From: JBAPRR01 sp049281195
GTDB lineage: Bacteria; Actinomycetota; Acidimicrobiia; Acidimicrobiales; CAVXTF01
DNA: 17,098 nucleotides
Direction of reading: 5' to 3'
NCBI GenBank assembly: GCA_049281195.1
Contig: JBAPRR010000023.1
Coordinates: forward strand, 1-17,098
Shown here: positions 1-6,960 of the stretch, in pieces
Layout of the letters: each line of letters begins with the position of its first letter
Numbering within the stretch: the stretch's first letter is position 1
Notes under the pieces: generated by a model
Told to the model about the DNA's origin: nothing
Seen by the model: the letters and a program-made list of their open reading frames with translations, nothing else
Databases searched by the model: none
Made by a program: the position numbers and the translations under genes

Positions 1-1509
1 CGTGACGCTCCGGGGAACCTTGTAATTGGCCATATGTTCCCGGCACCACGCCAGGATCTCGCCCTCGTCCTGGCTCGCTCCCGGGCGGACCACCACGAAG
101 GCCTTTCCGACCTCACCCAGGCGGTCGTCGGGAACCCCGATGACGGCGACCTGGGAGATCGCCGGGTTCACGACCATGATCCCCTCGATCTCAGCGGGGT
201 AGGCGTTGAAGCCGCCCACGATGAACATGTCCTTTTTGCGGTCCGTTATCCGCAGGTTGCCGCCGTCATCCACCAGGCCTATGTCGCCGGTACCGAACCA
301 GCCGTCCGCGTCAATGGCCGACGCGGTTGCTTCCGGATCGCAGAAGTACTCCTTCATGACGTTGAACCCACGGACCAAGATCTCGCCGGGGGAACCGTGA
401 AGAACTTCCGCACCCGAATGGTCCACTATCCGCAATTCGACCCCGGGTAGTGGGCGACCCACGGTCGTGGCGATCGTTTCAGCAGGATCGTCGTGGCGGC
501 ACATGCTCACAGTGCCTGTCGTCTCTGTCAGCCCGTAGCCGGTCACCACCGTCTCGAACTTCAGCTCGTCGCGCATGCGCCTCACCACCTCGACGGGAAC
601 CGTGGCCGCTCCGGTGACCGACAACCTGAGACTGGAAAGGTCGAAGCTGCTGAAGGCCGGATGGTCGAGTATCGATTGGAAAACTGTGGGGGGCCCGGGG
701 AGCATCGAGATCCGCTCCGTGGTGACCTTGTCCATAATGGTCTCCACGTCGAACACGGCCTGCGGGATCATGGTCGATCCGCGAAGCGCGCACGCGAGCA
801 CCCCGGACTTGAGCCCTGCCGTGTGAAAGAACGGGTAGACGATCAGGTACCTGTCCCCCCGCCTCAGCCCCACCAGCTCCGACCACGCCATGTACGTGCG
901 CACGCTCGCCGAGTGGGTGAGAACCGCTCCCTTGGGCTTACCGGTCGTTCCCGAGGTGAAGATGATGTCGGACGGATCATCGCCGTCGATCGACTCACCT
1001 CGACGCGTCAGCTCCTCAGCATCGGCCTTCACCGATCTGGCCACTAGCTCAGGCCAACTGGCGAGACCCCTGGACTGCGGGCCGGAAAGAACGACGACCT
1101 CTTCCACGGAGGAAAGGAGCCCGCTGTCCGCATCGTCGAGCAGAGCCACCAGGTCGGTGCCCGCCGCATCGGTCGACGCGAGCAGAAGCTTGGACCCGGC
1201 CGTGTTGAGAACGTGCCCGGCTTCGTTCCCCTTGAATCGCGTATTGATCGGTACCAGTATCCCCCCGGCCGAATAGACGGCAAAGCTCGCCACGATCCAC
1301 TCGAGGGAGTTCTGAGCCCAGATACTCACCCGGTCGCCGGGTTCGATGCCGCTGGCGATCAGCCCCAGCGCGGCATCGTGAACCGAACCGGCGAGGTCGC
1401 GGAAGCTGATTCGCCATGAGCCGTCGACCACGGCCTCGAGATCTCCGAAATCGTCAGCCGCCTCTTTCAAGACGGCTGGGATCGTCTCGATCCCGCTGCC
1501 GGCGTTCAA
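1..1509 (-). CDS. FadD3-like acyl-CoA ligase (AMP-binding), 3' end outside window
   Basis: Adenylate-forming ligase that would convert a carboxylic acid to its CoA thioester via an acyl-AMP. The frame is open for 503 codons from a TTG at 1509 to the window edge; only the last few dozen residues (the A10 lysine region) are missing. Visible motifs are the P-loop FTSGTTGKPKG at about residue 184, the A5 motif GYGLTETTG at about 323, WFGTGD followed by the ITDRKKDMFIVGGFNAYP hinge region at about 415-440, and VIGVPDDRLGEVGKAFVV further on. The layout and many stretches (FHTAGLKSGVLAC, LPGPPTVFQSILDHPA, SSLRLSVTGAATVPVE) closely resemble mycobacterial FadD3, the ligase for the steroid-derived HIP acid, as I remember it. 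Substrate identity is not proven, because the usual ipd/fadE30 neighbours are absent. The TTG start overlaps the TGA of the amidohydrolase (TTGA), which implies translational coupling. Confidence 0.9.
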   Translation of the reverse strand, partial: MNAGSGIETIPAVLKEAADDFGDLEAVVDGSWRISFRDLAGSVHDAALGLIASGIEPGDRVSIWAQNSLEWIVASFAVYSAGGILVPINTRFKGNEAGHVLNTAGSKLLLASTDAAGTDLVALLDDADSGLLSSVEEVVVLSGPQSRGLASWPELVARSVKADAEELTRRGESIDGDDPSDIIFTSGTTGKPKGAVLTHSASVRTYMAWSELVGLRRGDRYLIVYPFFHTAGLKSGVLACALRGSTMIPQAVFDVETIMDKVTTERISMLPGPPTVFQSILDHPAFSSFDLSSLRLSVTGAATVPVEVVRRMRDELKFETVVTGYGLTETTGTVSMCRHDDPAETIATTVGRPLPGVELRIVDHSGAEVLHGSPGEILVRGFNVMKEYFCDPEATASAIDADGWFGTGDIGLVDDGGNLRITDRKKDMFIVGGFNAYPAEIEGIMVVNPAISQVAVIGVPDDRLGEVGKAFVVVRPGASQDEGEILAWCREHMANYKVPRSVT

Positions 1510-2744
1510 GGCTCGAGGTCGAGACCGAGAAGCCTTATGGCGTTGCCTCGCGCAATCTTGTTGATCGTCTCGGGTTCGAGATGACCGAACTGCGAAGCCG
1601 CGGCATCTCTCGAGTTCGGCCAGGTTCCGTCCTGATGCGGGTAGTCGGTCTCGAATGCGATGTGATCCTCCCCCACGTATTCGAGCAGATCGATGCCCAC
1701 CCTGTCCTTGAAGAAACAGCTGTAGATCTGCCGGCGGTAATAGAAGGAGGGCGGTTGCGGGCAATGGAGCTTGCTCTCGCTCCAACCGCGATGTGTCTCC
1801 CAAACGTCGTCGGCTCTTTCGAGCAGATACGGGATCCAGCCGATCTGCGCTTCCGCATAAAGAAGCTTCAGGTCAGGCCGGCGATCGAGCAGGCCCGAGA
1901 ACATGAAGTCGGCCATGCTGGCGACGCTGTTGCCGAAGAGGATGGTGGCGTCCACGGCATCAGGAGCGTCGTCTGAGGTATGCGGCGTCTTCGTGCCGGA
2001 CCCGATGTGCATGCAGACCACCGTTTCGGACTCTTCGCACGCAGAGAAGAACGGTTCCCAGTAGCCGCTGTAGATACTCGGCAAGCCGAGATAAGGAGGT
2101 AGCTCGCTGAACGCCACGGCCCTCACCCCGCGCTCCGCGTTTCGAAGCACCTCTGCGGCCGCGAGCTCGGCATCCCAAAGCGGCACTATGCACAGCGGGA
2201 TCAGTCGCCCGCCGCTCGGGGCGCACCACTCCTCGACCATCCAGTCGTTGTAGGCCTGAACGCAGAGCAGCGAGAGGTCCTTGTCCTTCCCCCGTAGGAA
2301 GAGCTGGCCGCAGAACCGCGGGTAGTTGGGAAAGGCGAGCTGGGCTTGCACACCGTTCAAGTCCATGTCGGCTATGCGTGCGGCCGCGTCGTAACACCCC
2401 GGCCGCATCTCCTCGTAGGTGATGCTCGTAAGAGTGATCTCGTCGGCGGGATAGCCTGCGGCCGCGATCATGCGCTTGAGCGAGTACATGTGGTCCTCGT
2501 AGTGCCACCACGACGCGAGCGGACCCTCAGTCCCCGGCCGCTCGATGTAGGCACCGCCGTCCAAGACGAGCTCCCCCGCCGGCAGGTACTCGATGCGCGG
2601 CCCGGTGTGGCGGTAGCGCAAGGGAAGCCTGCTCGACCACACGTCGCGCGGTTCGACGACATGAGCGTCGAGATCGACGATGAGCGGGATCTCCTCAGTC
2701 AGCGTTGCGGAATGTTGATCGGGAAGCACAATTGTCGTCATCAC
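1506..2744 (-). CDS. Amidohydrolase-2 family metal-dependent hydrolase or decarboxylase
   Basis: 412-residue TIM-barrel protein of the amidohydrolase-2 type (ACMSD / gamma-resorcylate decarboxylase superfamily branch). The N-terminal metal motif appears as D26-A-H28 in VDLDAHVVEPRDVW, a His lies in MHIGSG at about residue 245, and the C-terminal FETDYPHQDGTWP at about 365 carries the conserved Asp. Family members use one divalent metal for C-C cleavage (decarboxylation) or hydrolysis; the substrate cannot be told from sequence. No signal peptide is seen, so it should be cytoplasmic. Translation can start at GTG 2744 or at the adjacent ATG 2741; a GAGG at about 2749-2752 sits close to both. 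It lies 16 bp after the CoA-transferase and overlaps the FadD3-like ligase by 4 bp, so the three form one unit. Confidence 0.88.
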   Translation of the reverse strand: MMTTIVLPDQHSATLTEEIPLIVDLDAHVVEPRDVWSSRLPLRYRHTGPRIEYLPAGELVLDGGAYIERPGTEGPLASWWHYEDHMYSLKRMIAAAGYPADEITLTSITYEEMRPGCYDAAARIADMDLNGVQAQLAFPNYPRFCGQLFLRGKDKDLSLLCVQAYNDWMVEEWCAPSGGRLIPLCIVPLWDAELAAAEVLRNAERGVRAVAFSELPPYLGLPSIYSGYWEPFFSACEESETVVCMHIGSGTKTPHTSDDAPDAVDATILFGNSVASMADFMFSGLLDRRPDLKLLYAEAQIGWIPYLLERADDVWETHRGWSESKLHCPQPPSFYYRRQIYSCFFKDRVGIDLLEYVGEDHIAFETDYPHQDGTWPNSRDAAASQFGHLEPETINKIARGNAIRLLGLDLEP

Positions 2745-2760
2745 ACCTCGCTAGGAGCTC

Positions 2761-3984
2761 TCATCCCACCACCGACCGGGCGCGGAGCTTTTCGATCTCC
2801 CCGTCGGAGAGACCGAGCTCTTCTTTGAGCACCTCATCGGTGTTCTCGCCCAGCCACGGGACACTCGAGTTGTTGTCGGCGGTTCCTCTCAGCTTTATCG
2901 GGTTGCCAGGCACCAAGACCGGTTGGGCCACACCGTCGGTCCTTTCGATCTCGAGCAGCATGCGATGGCTCTTTATGTGCGGATCGACGACCAGCTCTTC
3001 CGGCCGCAGGCACGGGCCTGCCGCTATCCCTGCGTCGCTCAGCACCTCGCACACTTGAGCCTTGGTCATCGTTGACGCCCAGGCTTCGAGAGCGGGGCGT
3101 AAATCACTTTCGAGGTGATCCATCCACCCGTGACGGGTGGCGAAGCGCGGATCGGTTATCCACTCCGGCCGACCTATCAGCTCTACCAACCGGGCGAAAT
3201 GATGCTCGCGACCAACCTGGATGATGAACCATCCGTCGCGGGCGCGGAACCCATGATTGATCACCGGGCTCAGCTCTCCGTCGCGCAGTCCGAGGGACCA
3301 CAGGTTGGCGACGATGTCTGTCATTGCCACCACAGAGTCGAACATCGCCACATCGACGTACTGACCTTTCCCGGTCATATCTTTCTGGCGCAGCGCGCCG
3401 AGGATCGCAACCGTGGCAAACAGGCCTGCTCCGATGTCGGCCAGAGCGCCGACCGGGGAAACCACAGGCGGCTGGTCGCCGATGCGCTTCAACTCGTATA
3501 TCCCCGACATCGCTTCGACGATCGGCGCATACGCCGGCCATTCGCGATATGGCGACGGACCATTTCCGAAACCGGAGATCGACAGGTAGATGCACTCGGG
3601 ATTGACCACCCTTACTTCCTCGTAGCCGAGACCGAGACGCGAGACCGCTCCCGCCTTGAAATTCTCCACGAAGATGTCGAAGCGAGGCGCCAGGCGAAGG
3701 ACCAGATCCCGACCGGCTTCGTTCTTGAGGTCGATGCTGAGCGTGCGCTTGCCGAGATTGTTGCGCAGGAAGGTCGCTCCCACGCGGCCTCCGGTCTGGT
3801 CCGCCATGTCAGGAAGCGATGCCCGTCCGAGCTCGCCGGCAAGCGGCTCGATCTTCACCACGTCCGCGCCCAGCCTGGCCAGCAGTTGCGTCGCGAACGG
3901 CAGCGCCTGCATCTGCTCGAGCGCGAGGATCCGCACGCCGGAAAGAGGTGCCGGAGGTTCAGGGTTCTGAGATCCGGCGACCAT
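2761..3984 (-). CDS. Class III (CaiB/BaiF-type) CoA-transferase, first copy
   Basis: 407-residue family III CoA-transferase, which moves CoA between carboxylic acids through an aspartyl-CoA thioester. Visible features are the N-terminal LSGVRILALEQMQALPFATQLLARLGADVVKIEP fold segment, LSIDLKNEAGRDLV, the SISGFG segment, and D183 in GALADIGAG, which aligns with the catalytic Asp of formyl-CoA transferase. The central GKGQYVDVAMFDSVVAM and the C-terminal WLGENTDEVLKEELG are also typical. The frame extends upstream to 4041, but ATG 3984 fits family length and sits exactly six bases after a TATTAT box, so I chose it as a leaderless start. It opens a three-gene unit with the amidohydrolase and the FadD3-like ligase. 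The CoA donor and acceptor are unknown. Confidence 0.9.
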   Translation of the reverse strand: MVAGSQNPEPPAPLSGVRILALEQMQALPFATQLLARLGADVVKIEPLAGELGRASLPDMADQTGGRVGATFLRNNLGKRTLSIDLKNEAGRDLVLRLAPRFDIFVENFKAGAVSRLGLGYEEVRVVNPECIYLSISGFGNGPSPYREWPAYAPIVEAMSGIYELKRIGDQPPVVSPVGALADIGAGLFATVAILGALRQKDMTGKGQYVDVAMFDSVVAMTDIVANLWSLGLRDGELSPVINHGFRARDGWFIIQVGREHHFARLVELIGRPEWITDPRFATRHGWMDHLESDLRPALEAWASTMTKAQVCEVLSDAGIAAGPCLRPEELVVDPHIKSHRMLLEIERTDGVAQPVLVPGNPIKLRGTADNNSSVPWLGENTDEVLKEELGLSDGEIEKLRARSVVG

Positions 3985-3996
3985 GAATAAATAATA
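3985..3996 (-). promoter_or_regulatory. Leaderless-type promoter: TATTAT box six bases before ATG
   Basis: On the minus strand TATTAT (3996-3991) is followed by exactly six bases and then ATG 3984. A -10 box at this distance places the transcription start at or next to the A of ATG, which is the usual layout of leaderless actinobacterial mRNAs. There is no Shine-Dalgarno sequence. No convincing -35 box was found. Confidence 0.6.
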
Positions 3997-4022
3997 TCTT
4001 CTGCAACTTGTGGACCCTGCTG

Positions 4023-4041
4023 GTGCTCCGGACCGGGGCAC
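4023..4041. repeat. Near-perfect 19-bp inverted repeat
   Basis: Arms of nine bases (GTGCTCCGG and CCGGGGCAC) flank one central A, with one mismatched pair. It lies in the 69-bp gap between the ThDP-like gene and the CoA-transferase, just upstream of the expected -35 region of the latter. It could be an operator or an RNA hairpin ending the upstream operon. No run of T follows on the minus strand, so a classic intrinsic terminator is unlikely. Confidence 0.5.
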
Positions 4042-4053
4042 TGTTGGCAGGCG

Positions 4054-5316
4054 TCAGGTCCAGGCCACTACGGGACCAGCGGCTTCGATCATCTGGCCCA
4101 TCTGATTGCCGTCGGTGGCGAGCGTCCACGCCCCATTCAGATCACCGGTCACGGCCAGGTTGAGTCTCTCCTCGTGCTCGGATGCAGAAAGAGCGTCGCC
4201 TTCGGGTCCCCACACCTCCACAGGTATGGAGATCCCCATGCGCAGTGCCTCCTCGAGCAACAACTCGGATTCCTCGGACAGTGGCGCATCGGTGACCGCC
4301 AAACAACGGATGTGCCTGCGGCGAAGCCTGGCCACGAGACATGCGGCCACCGCGCTCCCCCTCGAGTCGCGCTCTGAGGGGACCACCGCGCTCCTGAGCA
4401 CTTTGGTGGCGAACGTCCTCGCCACCCAGTAACCGGCCACGCCCGGGTCGGCGGCCACGATGCCGGAACCGATTGTTCGCGAATAGGTAAGTGTGACCCT
4501 GGTCGGGCCGAGCGGGGCCATGTGCCGGGTCCACCCGCTCTGGGTGACAGCGGCCAAGCGCTCGCGCAGCACAGGCATGGTGGGAGTGGCCCGCGCGTGG
4601 GGCCATGACTCCGCCAGCCTGGAAAGCGCTGACGTTTCGACCGTCACATGCGGAACCGCGCCCCACAGCTCCACCGGTGACTCGAGAGGATCGATACCGG
4701 TGGCGATGACGAGATCGCATTGAGGCAGGCCGCCGAGGTCGAAGTCATCGCGCTGGAGACCCACGGTCGCAAAGTGATGGATGCTCCTCCAGTCGAAGAC
4801 GCCTTTCGCTCCCCAGGTGTTGAGCACACCGAGACCCCCCGAGGCGGCGAGCTGGTGCAGTCCCGCGACCGCATCGTCACGGACCACGCCGGGTCCGCAC
4901 ACAACCGTGATGCGCGGCGCTTTTCTGATTTGGTCGACAACCTGTTCGGACGGATCGGTCCACCGGTCGGGTCCCGTCGCTTCTCCCACCCGGACATCGG
5001 TCGGATTTCTGAGGTCGGTTCTCAACTCGATCTCGACTCCGCCACGCATGGGTACATCGAGCAAGGAGGCGATGTCCCCGGGATCCTCTACGACGACCCG
5101 GTGCGTGGCCATTCCAGCGCCCGGGTTTACGTGGAGCGTGCCAACACCGGAATGCGACGCAGCCAACCGGCCGTGAACGCGCTCGTGAGCCCGCGCCACG
5201 GTCTTAGCCACCAGAGGATCCATCTGAAGAACATCGAGGCCGAAGATGGGCGCTCCGTATATGGCCTCGACACCTGCCGCGTCGAGAACGCGGGTCAGAA
5301 GCTCGCCGGTGATCAA
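4054..5316 (-). CDS. Shortened thiamine-diphosphate-enzyme-like protein, probably not ThDP-binding
   Basis: 420-residue protein with the overall order of an acetolactate-synthase-type enzyme but much shorter than the usual 550. The start (ITGELLTRVLDAAGVEAIYGAPI) matches the family N terminus, and RAHERVHGRLAASHSGVGTLHVNPGAG looks like a compressed version of the HEqaA...SGPGATN segment that carries the catalytic Glu. Residues about 120-240 (ITVVCGPGVV, LAASGGLGVLNTWGAKGVF, CDLVIATGIDP) match the central domain. In the C-terminal third, where the GDG-(25)-N cofactor motif should be, I read CLAVTDAPLSEESELLLEEA, with no GDG and no matching Asn. Loss of activity, or a regulatory or structural role, is inferred. 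TTG 5316 overlaps the upstream TGA as TTGA. It is the last gene of the six-gene operon. The mycobacterial steroid region also contains an acetolactate-synthase-like gene (ilvX), a loose parallel only. Confidence 0.75.
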   Translation of the reverse strand: MITGELLTRVLDAAGVEAIYGAPIFGLDVLQMDPLVAKTVARAHERVHGRLAASHSGVGTLHVNPGAGMATHRVVVEDPGDIASLLDVPMRGGVEIELRTDLRNPTDVRVGEATGPDRWTDPSEQVVDQIRKAPRITVVCGPGVVRDDAVAGLHQLAASGGLGVLNTWGAKGVFDWRSIHHFATVGLQRDDFDLGGLPQCDLVIATGIDPLESPVELWGAVPHVTVETSALSRLAESWPHARATPTMPVLRERLAAVTQSGWTRHMAPLGPTRVTLTYSRTIGSGIVAADPGVAGYWVARTFATKVLRSAVVPSERDSRGSAVAACLVARLRRRHIRCLAVTDAPLSEESELLLEEALRMGISIPVEVWGPEGDALSASEHEERLNLAVTGDLNGAWTLATDGNQMGQMIEAAGPVVAWT

Positions 5317-6140
5317 GCCGAGCCTGCTTCAGGCGGCGCCCATATCGGCTCACGCTTTTCGGCGAAAGCAAGCGGGCCTTCGGTCTGGTCGGGATGCCCC
5401 CACATCGAAACCAGGTGCGCGGCCCCGGCGCGACAGGCGTCGGTCAGGCCCGATTCGAGCGCACCCCACAATGCCTGTTTGGTCGCCCTCATCGCCGCGG
5501 GGGAGTTCTGCGCGATCTTCTCTGCCAGCGCCTGAGCCTCCTCGCGCAGTCGCTCCGGGGGATCGACGATCTGGCTGATCATCCCGAGATCTAGAGCGCG
5601 CCTGGCGTCGATTCGTTCGTGGCGGCCGACCAGCGCCATCCTCATGACCGCCTCGAAGGGCATCTTGCGGGTCAGTCCGATGGCCTCGAGAGCGACGACC
5701 TGCCCCACTGAGACGTGCGGGTCGAAGAACTGGGCGTCAGACGCTGCTATCACCACGTCGGCATCGGCGACCCAGTGGAAGCCTCCGCCGGCGCATATCC
5801 CGTTGACCGCGGTGATCACCGGCTTCCACACCTTTTGGTGCCACGCGGTGAAGTGGAGATCGAAGTCCTCGACCGACTGCCTGTAGCGCTCCATGCCTAC
5901 GCCGTCTGACGCGATCTCGACTACGTCGACACCGGTTTGGAAGGCCTTTCCCTGGCCCGTGTGGACGATGACCCGTACAGAGGGATCCTCGTCAAGCTCA
6001 CGCCAGGCCACGGCGAACTCGTCGCGCATCTTGGCGTTCATGGCGTTCAGGCGTTGTGGACGGTTGTTGATCAACCACCCGACAGGCCCGTGCCTCTCGA
6101 TGAGGAGGCACTCGTAGGACGCGCTCATCGTCTCGGACAC
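5313..6140 (-). CDS. Crotonase-family protein, tandem copy 1 (both canonical Glu replaced)
   Basis: Enoyl-CoA hydratase/isomerase-fold protein of about 275 residues. The first oxyanion-hole segment is FQTGVD and the second is ICAGGGFH. The residue after GGG-x, which is Glu144 in rat mitochondrial hydratase, is His (H118 counted from ATG 6128). The Glu164 position is also His, in FFDPHVSVGQ (H138). Ordinary syn-hydration is therefore unlikely; isomerisation, hydrolysis or retro-Claisen cleavage of a CoA ester is possible. GTG 6140 has a GGAGAG six bases upstream; ATG 6128 is the alternative and better matches the length of the paralogue. It lies 28 bp behind crotonase copy 2 and overlaps the ThDP-like gene by 4 bp. 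Its last third is nearly identical in DNA to copy 2. Confidence 0.88.
   Translation of the reverse strand: MSETMSASYECLLIERHGPVGWLINNRPQRLNAMNAKMRDEFAVAWRELDEDPSVRVIVHTGQGKAFQTGVDVVEIASDGVGMERYRQSVEDFDLHFTAWHQKVWKPVITAVNGICAGGGFHWVADADVVIAASDAQFFDPHVSVGQVVALEAIGLTRKMPFEAVMRMALVGRHERIDARRALDLGMISQIVDPPERLREEAQALAEKIAQNSPAAMRATKQALWGALESGLTDACRAGAAHLVSMWGHPDQTEGPLAFAEKREPIWAPPEAGSA
5430..5689. repeat. 260-bp near-identical block in crotonase copy 1 (partner 6265-6524)
   Basis: Gap-free alignment with 6265-6524 shows 15 differences in 260 bases by eye, about 94% identity, with exact runs of around 40-50 bases. Outside the block the two genes fall to roughly 60-70% identity. Confidence 0.85.
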
Positions 6141-6168
6141 CCCGGTCTCTCCGTCACTTTCATCGGGA

Positions 6169-6960
6169 TCACTTCCACATCGGCTCGCGCTTCTCTGAGA
6201 ACGCAAGCGGTCCTTCGGTCTGGTCGGGATGTCCCCACATCGACACCAGGTGCCCGCCACCGTCGCGACAGGCGTCGGTCAGGCCCGATTCGAGCGCACC
6301 CCACAAAGCCTGCTTGGTCGCTTTCATCGCCGCGGGTGAGTTCTGCGCGATCTTCTCTGCCAGCGCCTGAGCCTCCTCGCGCAGTCGCTCGGGGGGATCG
6401 ACGATCTGGCTGATCATCCCGAGATCTAGAGCGCGCCCGGCGTCGATGCGTTCGTGACGGCCGACCAGGGCCATCCTCATCACGGCCTCGAATGGCATCT
6501 TGCGGGCCAGTCCGATGGTCTCGAACGCGCTGGCTTGGCCCACCGACACGTGAGGATCGAGAAACTGCGCGTTCGACGAAGCAATCACGATGTCGGCGTC
6601 GGCCACGAAGTGCAGGCCCCCGCCGGCGCACAACCCGTTCACCGCGGCGATCACCGGCTTCCACACTTTGTTGTGCCACGCGGTGAGCTTCAACTCTGCG
6701 GCCTTCGCCCGCCTCGACTGCTCTCTTAACGCTCCGGGCTCGCGGCTGAGTTGAACCATGTCCAAACCAGTCTGAAATGCGCGTCCCTCGCCGGTGTTCA
6801 CGATCACCCGGACCTCGGGGTCGGAGTCGAGGACGGTCCAGGCAGACTCGAGCTCCTCCAACATGCGCGCATCCATGGCGTTGGAAGATCGGGGACGGTT
6901 GAACACCAACCAGCCGACCGGTCCTTTGCGTTCGACCTGCAGCGTGGAAAAGTCAGTCAT
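6169..6960 (-). CDS. Crotonase-family protein, tandem copy 2 (both canonical Glu replaced)
   Basis: 263-residue crotonase-fold protein, paralogous to the next gene downstream. Oxyanion-hole segments are FQTGLD (about 63-68) and LCAGGGLH (110-117). As in copy 1, the two acid positions of classical hydratases are His: H117 after GGG-x and H137 in FLDPHVSVGQ. The shared pattern shows the change is a family trait and not a random lesion. From RKMPFEAVMRM to LTDACR, 78 of 80 residues equal copy 1, while the N-terminal half is only about 60% identical. The open frame reaches 7134, but ATG 6960 is right: it overlaps the dehydrogenase stop by one base (TGATG) and has GAGGAG just upstream. It is probably an acyl-CoA isomerase, hydrolase or lyase in the same pathway. 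Confidence 0.9.
   Translation of the reverse strand: MTDFSTLQVERKGPVGWLVFNRPRSSNAMDARMLEELESAWTVLDSDPEVRVIVNTGEGRAFQTGLDMVQLSREPGALREQSRRAKAAELKLTAWHNKVWKPVIAAVNGLCAGGGLHFVADADIVIASSNAQFLDPHVSVGQASAFETIGLARKMPFEAVMRMALVGRHERIDAGRALDLGMISQIVDPPERLREEAQALAEKIAQNSPAAMKATKQALWGALESGLTDACRDGGGHLVSMWGHPDQTEGPLAFSEKREPMWK
6265..6524. repeat. 260-bp near-identical block in crotonase copy 2 (partner 5430-5689)
   Basis: Partner of the block in copy 1, with 245 of 260 bases identical by eye. It encodes the C-terminal domain region. The sharp upstream edge of similarity (about 6524 and 5689) suggests gene conversion or local recombination after an older duplication. Confidence 0.85.

Noticed and set aside
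493..1047. Plus-strand open frame of 184 codons
   Set aside because: Antisense shadow of the FadD3-like ligase; composition is His/Arg-rich with no family pattern.
3982..4041. Longer N terminus for the first CoA-transferase (start at 4041)
   Set aside because: The extra 19 residues have no family counterpart and run through the dyad and the TATTAT box; ATG 3984 fits both length and promoter.
4720..5535. Plus-strand open frame of 271 codons across two minus genes
   Set aside because: Antisense to two genes in tight overlap; no recognisable motif and no ribosome-binding site.
5313..6960. The two crotonases as one gene split by a frameshift
   Set aside because: Each has a complete fold with its own start, stop and active-site segments; they are tandem paralogues.
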